From Verrucomicrobiales bacterium (lineage in GTDB: Bacteria; Verrucomicrobiota; Verrucomicrobiia; Limisphaerales; Palsa-1400), in the NCBI GenBank assembly GCA_003138485.1, contig PLGF01000031.1:22984-57470 (forward strand): a stretch of 34,487 nucleotides of DNA, given 5' to 3'. A program made the translations under genes and the position numbers. Under the pieces are notes generated by a model. It was not told the DNA's origin and ran no database searches. It worked only from the letters and a program-made list of their open reading frames with translations. Shown in pieces: positions 7,793 to 16,495 of the stretch. Numbering within the stretch: position 1 is the first letter of the stretch; each line of letters begins with the position of its first letter.

Positions 7793-8494
7793 ATGAACTC
7801 TTCGACGGCTCTCTTTCGATCCCCCGCCGGCGCGCTCACGGTCGGTTCCGTGCCGCGCGTGGTGGGGACTCTGTCCTCGTTGGAACCCCCGGCTGCGGCC
7901 GGCTTCACGGGTGACATTGTCGAGGTGCGGCTGGACAAAACATCGCGGCCGGCCAATTGGCTGGAGCGCTGCCAGGCCATCGAAGCGGGCGGCAAACCGG
8001 TTCTCCTGACCGCGCGCCTCCGCTCCGAAGGCGGCGATTGGGAGGCGGATGACGCGCCGCGCCTGGAGGTTTACATGCAGGCTGTGCGCGGACTGGCTGC
8101 CGTGGATGTCGAACTGAGCAGCGCCATCTGCCGGACGGTCGCCGATGAAGCCGCCCGGCAACGCAAGGTCTGCGTCGTTTCCTATCATCATTTTCAGAAA
8201 ACGCCCTCCCTGCCGGAGCTTTGCGCGATCATCGAGAGCGCGCAGGAAATCGGCTCGATTGTCAAGATTTCCACCCTCATCAACCAGGCGGGCGATGCCG
8301 CCGTGCTGGAGTCGTTGTTGCGGCGTTCCTGGGCCAGGCCGCTTTGCGTGATTGGCATGGGCCAGGCGTGGTCCGGGACGCGCGTTTCCTTCGCGAAGCT
8401 CGGCTCGTGCCTGACGTACGGTTATCTGGACAAACCTACCGCGCCGGGCCAAATGTCCGCCGCGGAACTGGTGCGGCAATTGCAGGAAAGGTAG
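7793..8494 (+). CDS. aroD: 3-dehydroquinate dehydratase, type I
   Basis: A 233-residue type I (Schiff-base) dehydroquinase that converts 3-dehydroquinate to 3-dehydroshikimate in the shikimate pathway. Seen are DIVEVRLDKT near residue 41 (the EVR substrate site), the catalytic histidine region VVSYHHFQKTPS (H132 or H133), the Schiff-base lysine in SIVKISTLINQAGDA (K158) and the C-terminal GSCLTYGYL...APGQMSA lid region. Length is normal. The ATG at 7793 is chosen because the family match begins just after it; the frame stays open upstream into the ridA region but that part is not protein-like. A small gene follows after 4 bp. Confidence 0.95.
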   Translation: MNSSTALFRSPAGALTVGSVPRVVGTLSSLEPPAAAGFTGDIVEVRLDKTSRPANWLERCQAIEAGGKPVLLTARLRSEGGDWEADDAPRLEVYMQAVRGLAAVDVELSSAICRTVADEAARQRKVCVVSYHHFQKTPSLPELCAIIESAQEIGSIVKISTLINQAGDAAVLESLLRRSWARPLCVIGMGQAWSGTRVSFAKLGSCLTYGYLDKPTAPGQMSAAELVRQLQER

Positions 8495-8498
8495 AGTC

Positions 8499-8711
8499 AT
8501 GCGCCACATTCTCCCACCCGGATACTCGCTGCACCAACAGCGCATTCGCCTGGAAGCCGAGTTGCGGCGTGCCAGGGCCGATGAACTGGCCAGTGCCAGC
8601 GTCGTCGAGCGCGCCGGGATTGAAAAAGAAATCCAGGCCCAGGTGCGCAAACAAATCGGAGAGAAATTTCCGCGATGCGCGTATCATGTTCCCGTAATGT
8701 GGGGCCTGTGA
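8499..8711 (+). CDS. Small helical protein downstream of aroD
   Basis: A 70-residue protein, unrecognised, starting 4 bp after the aroD stop. Residues 10-58 are strongly charged and alternate Leu/Arg/Glu as in a coiled coil (QQRIRLEAELRRARADELAS, IEKEIQAQVRKQIGEKF). There are no cysteine motifs and no membrane segment. The tight spacing and helical composition support a real, translationally coupled gene. It may encode a small structural or regulatory partner, but nothing in the sequence indicates a function. Confidence 0.6.
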   Translation: MRHILPPGYSLHQQRIRLEAELRRARADELASASVVERAGIEKEIQAQVRKQIGEKFPRCAYHVPVMWGL

Positions 8712-8740
8712 AGCACGGCGGCAATTGAAGACCAGCACGC

Positions 8741-9988
8741 ATGAAGTCATTTCGCATTGAGGTTCCCTCGATTCAGAATTGGAGCTGCCACGGTTGCACC
8801 GCCTGCTGCCGCGACTTGACGATCGAACTTTCCGACGAGGAGCAGCGGCGCATCCAGGCGCAGAACTGGTCTCCCGCCGACGGAGTTGATCCGGCGACGA
8901 TGCTTGTCAATGAAAAGGGCCGTGTCCGGCTGGGCCATCAAAGTGACGGGGCATGTGTGTTTCTCGACGCGGCCGGGCGTTGCCGGATTCACACCCGTTT
9001 TGGCGAAGCGGCCAAACCCCGCGCCTGCCGCCTCTTTCCGCTGACGTTGCATCCCGTGGGAAAAAAGCTCGTCGTTGGCGTTCGCTTTAGCTGCCCTTCC
9101 GCCGCCGCCAACTCCGGTTCGCCGCTTGCGGCTCAAATGGCCGCCTTGCACGCGCTGGCGGGCCTGGTCGTGCCGGACGGGTTCGCGGAATATCCCGCTC
9201 CGGCGATCTTGCGAGCCGCGGGGCTGGATTGGCCGGATTTCATGCGCTTTGTCTCGTGGCTCGACAAGACAATGGCGGCGCCGAACCAGCCCGTGGCGCT
9301 CAAACTCCGGCGCGCCCTCCACTGGCTTGCCGCTGTCGAAAAGGCCGGCTTCGACCACATCTCCGGCCGCGAGGCGGATGAAATCCTCGGCGTGCTCTCG
9401 CAAAACGCCGCCGCCGAACTGGCCGCCGCACCGGGGCCGCCTCCATCGCCGATGGGCCGGCTGCTCTTTCGGACGCTGGTGTTTGGTTACGCGCGCCGAG
9501 ACTACATCCGGGACTTGAAAGGTGGCGCCCGATTCCGCGCCCGGAAGCTGGGGGCGATGCTCCAAATGGTCCGAGGCGCGGGCTGCGTTCCCGACCTGAT
9601 TCCAGGCCTGCCTCCCGCCGAATTCACCGCCATCGAAAAATCCTTCGGGCCGCTCTCTCCCGGAGCGGATGCGACCCTGACCCGGTTTTTCCGCGTGAAG
9701 ATTCAAAGCGTGCATTTTTGCGGGCGGGCATTTTACGGCGCGCCATTGATCGAAGGTTTTCAAAGTCTGGCGCTGTTGTTTCCGGTCATCCTATGGCTGG
9801 GGCGCTGGCAGGCGGCCGCCGAAAAGCGTTCCAGCATTTCTGACGCGGACATCGAGCGGGCGATAAGCCTGGTGGACCATCATCATGGGTACTCGCCGAT
9901 TCTGGCCGGCGCGTGGTCGCGTCGCCGTGTCCGCCTCCTGGCGCGGCGGGATGACATCTCCCGCCTCTGCGCGGCGTATGCGGGGTAA
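8741..9988 (+). CDS. YkgJ family cysteine-cluster protein
   Basis: A 415-residue protein with the N-terminal YkgJ/CxxCxxCC signature: NWSCHGCTACCRDL (cysteines 16, 19, 22, 23), then DGACVFLDAAGRCRIH and KPRACRLFPLTLHP. These cysteines form a putative zinc or iron-sulfur cluster site. The remaining ~300 residues are mostly helical, with hydrophobic stretches such as SLALLFPVILWLG near the end, and match no family I can name. YkgJ-type proteins are widespread and poorly characterised. The stop is 5 bp from the convergent parC stop. Confidence 0.82.
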   Translation: MKSFRIEVPSIQNWSCHGCTACCRDLTIELSDEEQRRIQAQNWSPADGVDPATMLVNEKGRVRLGHQSDGACVFLDAAGRCRIHTRFGEAAKPRACRLFPLTLHPVGKKLVVGVRFSCPSAAANSGSPLAAQMAALHALAGLVVPDGFAEYPAPAILRAAGLDWPDFMRFVSWLDKTMAAPNQPVALKLRRALHWLAAVEKAGFDHISGREADEILGVLSQNAAAELAAAPGPPPSPMGRLLFRTLVFGYARRDYIRDLKGGARFRARKLGAMLQMVRGAGCVPDLIPGLPPAEFTAIEKSFGPLSPGADATLTRFFRVKIQSVHFCGRAFYGAPLIEGFQSLALLFPVILWLGRWQAAAEKRSSISDADIERAISLVDHHHGYSPILAGAWSRRRVRLLARRDDISRLCAAYAG

Positions 9989-9993
9989 GGGGC

Positions 9994-12093
<2,100 letters not shown>

Positions 12094-12227
12094 AATTCTA
12101 TTCAGCCATTGGGTTCACACGATAACCGCCCCAAAGCCGCCCCGTCAACCCGCGCCATGAAAGGTCCATGGCGGGGGCACATCTTTTTGGACCTACGCGG
12201 ATGCCGTCAACTGGCGGGACCGGGGAA

Positions 12228-12280
12228 AATGACTAATGACGAAATCCGAATGACGAAAGAATGCTCAAATGACTCAATGA
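12228..12280 (+). repeat. AATGAC-rich degenerate repeat
   Basis: The hexamer AATGAC recurs five times within about 53 bases, with AATGACGAAATCCG/AATGACGAAAGAAT as the best paired units. The tract looks like a degenerate simple repeat. Similar AATGACGAA-rich spacers are, from memory, common in this phylum. Confidence 0.6.
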
Positions 12281-12360
12281 CAAAGAATGGCCGCTCGGAG
12301 CCGCTTTAGTCATTGTTCATTCCCCCTGACCCGGTGGGGAAACCCCGCGAGAATTTAAAC

Positions 12361-12390
12361 TGCAACAGGGTGCAACCAGGTGCAATAGAG
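12361..12390 (+). repeat. Tandem 10-bp repeat (TGCAACAGGG)
   Basis: Three exact 10-base units in a row: TGCAACAGGG, TGCAACCAGG, TGCAATAGAG, followed by TG. The first five bases are constant (TGCAA) and the rest drift. Confidence 0.7.
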
Positions 12391-12466
12391 TGAAACTCCA
12401 GAACACCAGCCCAAGGCAAAGCAGCCCATCTCGCGCGGAGTCCCGGCGCAGAGGAAGACGTTTAAC

Positions 12467-12496
12467 CACGGATGCACACGGATGGACACGGATTAA
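12467..12496 (+). repeat. Tandem 10-bp repeat (CACGGATGNA)
   Basis: Three exact 10-base units: CACGGATGCA, CACGGATGGA, CACGGATTAA. The constant core is CACGGAT. This ACCACGGAT-type tract is, to my recollection, a recurring intergenic sequence in Verrucomicrobiota and Planctomycetota genomes. Confidence 0.7.
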
Positions 12497-12524
12497 AAAT
12501 CCCCTTGCCCCGGGGATTCACTCA

Positions 12525-12548
12525 CGCAAAGCCGCAGAGCCGCGGAGA
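12525..12548 (+). repeat. Tandem 8-bp repeat (CGCAAAGC)
   Basis: Three 8-base units: CGCAAAGC, CGCAGAGC, CGCGGAGA. It lies 28 bp after the CACGGAT array and has a similar purine-rich look. Confidence 0.6.
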
Positions 12549-12624
12549 AAGAATTCCGCTGAAAATGAGGATTTCTTCGAGATGGCGCCAAAGAACTGCA
12601 ACCAATCTCATGTCCGGGGCGCAG

Positions 12625-12655
12625 AAAAAAGGCAGGGCAATGAAGCCCTGCCTTT
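12625..12655 (-). terminator. Rho-independent terminator of the sorted exoprotein gene
   Basis: A perfect 11-bp stem, AAAGGCAGGGC (12628-12638) and GCCCTGCCTTT (12645-12655), around a 6-base loop. On the minus strand the stem is followed by a run of six T residues (complement of 12625-12630). It lies 35 bases past the stop of the minus-strand gene at 12690. Confidence 0.9.
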
Positions 12656-12689
12656 GAGAAAACAAACGGCAGACGATGTTCCTGGAATC

Positions 12690-13349
12690 TTACACGAACA
12701 ACTTGCGACGCAACGCCTGCAAACCCACCAACGCGCCGCCCAACAGGGCAACCGTCATGCCGCCGTCTGGCACGGATGAGGTGGCTTCGGTCCCGGTGAA
12801 GGCAAAGACTTCATCCACGTAGTTGAAGTCGCCTCCGGGGTAAACCAAGTCTTCGAACCCGACAAAACTGGTGTCCGCCAGCCCTTCATAGTCGCCGACG
12901 ATGTTGGCATGCACAGCCCCGTCAGCGTTGCGTGAGGCGGGACCGTCATACCAGGTGTTTCCGGTAGTATCAACGTACAGCCCAAACTCAATCTCCGTGC
13001 CCGCCGCATACGTTCCCAAATCATAGGTCGTCCCGTTTGGAGTCGTTTTATTGTCCATGAATTGTCCCGCATCCCCAGGGTTAGGGTTGACCACAAAAAG
13101 CGACTCCTCATACGCTGCGCCTGTCGGTCCCAGGAAAGTCACCGTGACATCGCCACCGCTGGCTTTCAAAATGTTCCCGGTCGTCAAAGGCACACCATAA
13201 CTGCCAGAGGGAAACGCGTAACTGGACCAGTCCGCAGTCGATGTATTCAAGCCGGCGGGAGTGGTTGTAGTAGAAGGCTGTGCGGTTGCGGACTGAATCA
13301 AGGCCATTATGGCAGAACAGGCCAAAAGTGTTTTGATTGCATTCTTCAT
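12690..13349 (-). CDS. VPDSG-CTERM sorted exoprotein, DUF4114-like
   Basis: A 219-residue secreted protein. It has an N-terminal signal peptide (MKNAIKTLLACSAIMALIQS...), a beta-rich body, a segment GFEDLVYPGGDFNYVDEVFA resembling the FEDL-GGGD-DFND core of DUF4114, and a C-terminal sorting tail: VPDGG at residue ~193, a hydrophobic helix and an RRK cluster. This is the VPDSG variant of PEP-CTERM, recognised by an exosortase/archaeosortase-like enzyme and typical of Verrucomicrobiota. The protein is probably exported, processed and placed at the surface or in the exopolysaccharide matrix. No exosortase gene is in the window. The start has no clear Shine-Dalgarno match; the leader is AAAC-rich. 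Confidence 0.88.
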   Translation of the reverse strand: MKNAIKTLLACSAIMALIQSATAQPSTTTTPAGLNTSTADWSSYAFPSGSYGVPLTTGNILKASGGDVTVTFLGPTGAAYEESLFVVNPNPGDAGQFMDNKTTPNGTTYDLGTYAAGTEIEFGLYVDTTGNTWYDGPASRNADGAVHANIVGDYEGLADTSFVGFEDLVYPGGDFNYVDEVFAFTGTEATSSVPDGGMTVALLGGALVGLQALRRKLFV

Positions 13350-13909
13350 AATTTAGTTTGTTTGTTTGCTCGCTAACCAGTTTCAAACTGATCGCGTTTC
13401 TCAATTCATAAGGCTGTCCTTAGACTGCCATTTTGATCGTTTGCTCAAATACATGGATCACGAACAGCGGTTTGTCAGCAAGTCACGCGCCAGATTCTTA
13501 TTGCCTCTCATTTCGAGGCGGCAATTATTATGCAATATATTTACAATCAACACGTTGCGATAGTATTGTATTTTTCTTGGATCAATGTGGAAGAACTGGA
13601 GATTGGAATGATCTCCGACAGAAAAATCAAATTTCAAACCCCATTGTTATCTGCAAGTGCCTTATATTACGCAAGATATGCGATTTCAGCGGCGTTCTGT
13701 AAGCGTTTCCGACACTTCACACTTCTCGGTTCGATCAAGTTTTGAACCCGACAATCATATTCCAGTGCGCCCAAGCATTGTTGACGCCACAGGGCAGAAG
13801 CCGAAGGTTGGCCACATGACATGGATGGGCCGGGCGCGTGACGGTGTGGATTTTAGTGGACTTGGCGGTGTTTATGTGTATTCTACACATGAGCAGGGTT
13901 TTTCCCCTT
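13350..13909 (+). other. AT-richer intergenic spacer
   Basis: Some 560 bases between the divergent exoprotein and response-regulator genes, visibly richer in A/T than the rest of the window around 13430-13700. Short open frames on the plus strand (for example 13433-13702 and 13530-13745) have no protein-like pattern. It must contain the promoters of both neighbours, including an AAAC repeat just upstream of 13349, but I cannot assign hexamers with confidence. I see no RNA gene. Confidence 0.5.
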
Positions 13910-14647
13910 ATGAGCGAGAAGGTACTGGTGACGGATGATGATCAGACGCTGAGGATGCTGATGCGGGAGCTTCTGGAAACGAATCTCTGCGCTGAAGTGA
14001 TCGAAGCGCCGGATGGAGCTGAAGCGTGGGCGAAATTGGAGGCCGGGCTGGCGCCAAGTTTGTGCATCTTTGACGTGCGCATGCCCAAAATGGGAGGCTT
14101 GTCCCTGCTCGCAAAGCTGCGCGGCGACCCGCGATTCAAACAGCTCAAGGTCATGCTCTGTTCCACGGTCAACTCGCGCGCGACAATCATCGAGGCTGCC
14201 AAACTGCGCGTGAACGCTTTCCTTCTCAAGCCCTTCAAGGCCGATGATTTCCTGGCTCATGTCCGCGCTTTGTTCAAAGTCGCCCCGGCAAACCCCAACG
14301 CCTTTCTCGATCCGGTGGACGAGGTGCTGAAGCGACTGGGCATCAGTCTCAAGGTCTATCTCCGCCTACTCGCCGTCCTCGACGGCGACATCCAATCCTT
14401 CGTCCAATCCTTGTTGACCTCATCGGACCTTACTGACGAAGATTTTCGTTTCAGAGTCGGTGGCATTAGCGGCGCGATTTCAAGCCTCGGCGTTGTCGGA
14501 TTTGTGGACCTGTTCGCGCGCCTGGAAAAGGTCGAATCTTTCCGCGCGCCGGATTCTTTGATCCTTGTTAAGGCCATTGATGAGGAACGGCTCCGCCTCC
14601 AGGTCGCCATGTCTGAACTGCAACAAAACGCCATGAAACGGCCATAG
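13910..14647 (+). CDS. Response regulator with degenerate HPt-like C-terminal domain
   Basis: A 245-residue protein. Residues 1-125 form a CheY-like receiver with the acidic pocket TDDDQ, phosphoacceptor D55 in CIFDVRMPKMGG, the conserved Ser/Thr in LCSTVNS and K107 in LLKPF. Residues ~135-240 are helical and follow the pattern of an HPt four-helix domain, with RVGGISGAISSLGVVGFVDLF at the place where HPt domains have AHxLKGSAxxLG. The phosphorylatable histidine is therefore replaced by V183, so the domain cannot act as a normal phosphotransfer site. ATG 13910 (MSEKVLVTDDD) is preferred over upstream in-frame starts because the receiver fold begins there. No kinase is adjacent. The sugar porter gene follows after 77 bp. 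Confidence 0.85.
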   Translation: MSEKVLVTDDDQTLRMLMRELLETNLCAEVIEAPDGAEAWAKLEAGLAPSLCIFDVRMPKMGGLSLLAKLRGDPRFKQLKVMLCSTVNSRATIIEAAKLRVNAFLLKPFKADDFLAHVRALFKVAPANPNAFLDPVDEVLKRLGISLKVYLRLLAVLDGDIQSFVQSLLTSSDLTDEDFRFRVGGISGAISSLGVVGFVDLFARLEKVESFRAPDSLILVKAIDEERLRLQVAMSELQQNAMKRP

Positions 14648-14724
14648 CGGGGTTCACTTCCGTCGGATGGCTGCTTTCCATTGACGAAGCATGAACTAAT
14701 TGCCAAATTGGCCGCAGCCGACTG

Positions 14725-16482
14725 ATGAACGCCATCTCCGCCTTGTCCGCCGCGCAGGTTCGATACAACCGTTTTCTGCTGCTGGTTGCCGGCCTGGGCG
14801 GTTTGCTCTACGGGGTGGATGTCGGGATCATTGCCGGGGCGCTGCCTTACTTGGAGGCGACTTCCGGCCTGAGCGCGGGCCAGCTATCGAACATCGTGGC
14901 AGCCGTGCTGCTGGGCAGCGCGATCTCCACGCTGGCCGCGGGAGCGCTGGCCGATTGGATGGGGCGCAGAAAGTTGATGGCACTGAGCGGGGCGCTCTTT
15001 GTCGCGAGCATCCCGGTGATTGCCCTGGCGCAAGGCTACGGGCCGCTGGTGTTGGGTCGCTTGTTGCAAGGGGTCAGCGCCGGGTTGATTGGCGTGGTCG
15101 TGCCCCTGTATCTGGCCGAATGCCTCGGCGCGTCGCAACGCGGCAAGGGAACCGCCATTTTCCAATGGCTCCTCACGCTTGGCATTGTGGCCGCGGCGGC
15201 CATCGGCATGTATTTCAGCATCCGGGTGGACGCTGTGGCCAAAATGGGGGATGCCGCCCGCCTCTTCGCCTTCAAAGACCGGGCTTGGCGGAGCATCTTC
15301 TGGGTGTCACTTCCGCCAGGGATACTTTTTGTCATCGGCAGCTTCAAGGTGGCGGAATCGCCCCGGTGGCTCTGCCGCAAGGGCAGGACGGAGGCGGCCC
15401 GCGCGGCGCTGGGGCGCTCCCGCACGGAGCGGCAGGCGGCCGTTGAACTGGAGGAAATGGAGGCGACCGCCGCGGCGGAACATGCCAAAGCGGAAGCGGG
15501 CGGCGGCGGCTCACTGTGGCATCGCAAGTACGTCATCCCGTTTCTCCTGGCGTGCGTCATCCTGGCCTGCAACCAGGCGACTGGCGTCAATTCGATTATT
15601 GGCTATAACACGACCATCCTGCTGGAAGGCGGGTTGTCGGATGTGCAGGCGCACTGGGGCACCGTGATTTTGACGGTGGTGAATTTCCTGGTAACCATTG
15701 GCGCGGTGGCACTGGTGGACCGCAAAGGCCGCAAATTCCTTCTCACCTTGGGCAGCGCCGGCATCATCGCCTCGCTGCTCTGCGCGGGCGTGCTCTTTCG
15801 CAACACCGAAAGCCGCCGCGTCGATGCCCGCGATGCCCTCCAAGCCCTGGTCACGCCGGACCAGAAACTCTCGCTGGCCTACAATGAGGCGGCTGCCGCC
15901 AAGCTCCTGCACGGCGGCGGCGCGACGCCCACGACGCTGATTGTCATCTATTCTTACGGCGATTTCCGGGCCGCCACGCCGCTGGCGCGCTCGGACGACA
16001 CGGCGGCGAAACTCGTTGAAATCGCGCGGGCAAATTGTGTGCCCACCAACAAAGTGGTGGCATTTTTCTCCAACCCCTTCGCCAGCGTCGAGACCGCGCA
16101 AAGAGCGCCGTTGAGAATTGAGAACGCTCTTGTCACGCCCGTTCCCAGCCGCCAAAGCGGATGGATCGTCGCCGTTTGCCTGTTCGCGTTCATGGCGTTT
16201 TTTGCCGTCGGCCCGGGCGTTTGCGTCTGGCTGGCTCTTTCGGAATTGATGCCCACGCGAATTCGCTCCAACGGGATGAGCATCGCTCTGCTCCTCAATC
16301 AGGCGGTGGGCGCGACGATTGCGGCGACCTTTCTGCCCACGGTCGGCAAATACGGCTATTCGAGCTTGTTTTTGGGTTTTGCCGGTTGCACGGTCATTTA
16401 CTTTGTCACGGCCGCGTTCTTCCTGCCGGAAACGAGCGGGAAAACGTTGGAAGAAATTGAAGCGCATTTTGAACGGCGTTAG
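14725..16482 (+). CDS. Sugar porter family MFS transporter
   Basis: A 585-residue major facilitator of the sugar porter family, about 120 residues longer than usual. Seen are TM1 (LLLVAGLGGLLYGVDVGIIAGAL), the loop 2-3 signature GALADWMGRRKLM, TM4 with GRLLQGVSAGLIGVVVPLYLAE, the helix-7 region ACNQATGVNSIIGYNTTILL, VDRKGRKFLL after helix 8, SELMPTRIRSNGM, and the C-terminal PETSGKTLEEIE. The extra length is mainly an insertion at about residues 360-478, between helices 9 and 10, predicted outside the cytoplasm. There is also a short amphipathic insertion after helix 5 (~170-195). It probably imports a monosaccharide or small amino sugar. The GH20 gene starts 13 bp downstream, suggesting import of sugar released by that enzyme. 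Confidence 0.92.
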   Translation: MNAISALSAAQVRYNRFLLLVAGLGGLLYGVDVGIIAGALPYLEATSGLSAGQLSNIVAAVLLGSAISTLAAGALADWMGRRKLMALSGALFVASIPVIALAQGYGPLVLGRLLQGVSAGLIGVVVPLYLAECLGASQRGKGTAIFQWLLTLGIVAAAAIGMYFSIRVDAVAKMGDAARLFAFKDRAWRSIFWVSLPPGILFVIGSFKVAESPRWLCRKGRTEAARAALGRSRTERQAAVELEEMEATAAAEHAKAEAGGGGSLWHRKYVIPFLLACVILACNQATGVNSIIGYNTTILLEGGLSDVQAHWGTVILTVVNFLVTIGAVALVDRKGRKFLLTLGSAGIIASLLCAGVLFRNTESRRVDARDALQALVTPDQKLSLAYNEAAAAKLLHGGGATPTTLIVIYSYGDFRAATPLARSDDTAAKLVEIARANCVPTNKVVAFFSNPFASVETAQRAPLRIENALVTPVPSRQSGWIVAVCLFAFMAFFAVGPGVCVWLALSELMPTRIRSNGMSIALLLNQAVGATIAATFLPTVGKYGYSSLFLGFAGCTVIYFVTAAFFLPETSGKTLEEIEAHFERR

Positions 16483-16495
16483 AAAGCTCCCAATC

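Larger units (their letters stand above)
12094..12624 (+). other. Repeat-rich intergenic spacer
   Basis: About 530 bases without a convincing gene between parC and the terminator of the sorted exoprotein gene. It holds at least four short repeat tracts, listed separately, and a 129-codon frame (12390-12779) whose composition follows the repeats and which runs into the antisense of the next gene. The parC promoter should lie in its first part, but I see no clear hexamers. Confidence 0.6.

Noticed and set aside
12361-12548. CRISPR-like periodic sequence
   Set aside because: Units are 8-10 bp with no spacers between them, so these are simple tandem repeats, not a CRISPR array.
12390-12779. 129-codon plus-strand frame in the parC-exoprotein spacer
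   Set aside because: Its translation follows the CACGGAT and CGCAAAGC repeat tracts, then runs into the terminator and the antisense of the exoprotein.
13433-13938. Short plus-strand frames in the AT-richer spacer
   Set aside because: They overlap each other in different frames and none shows a protein-like pattern or ribosome site.
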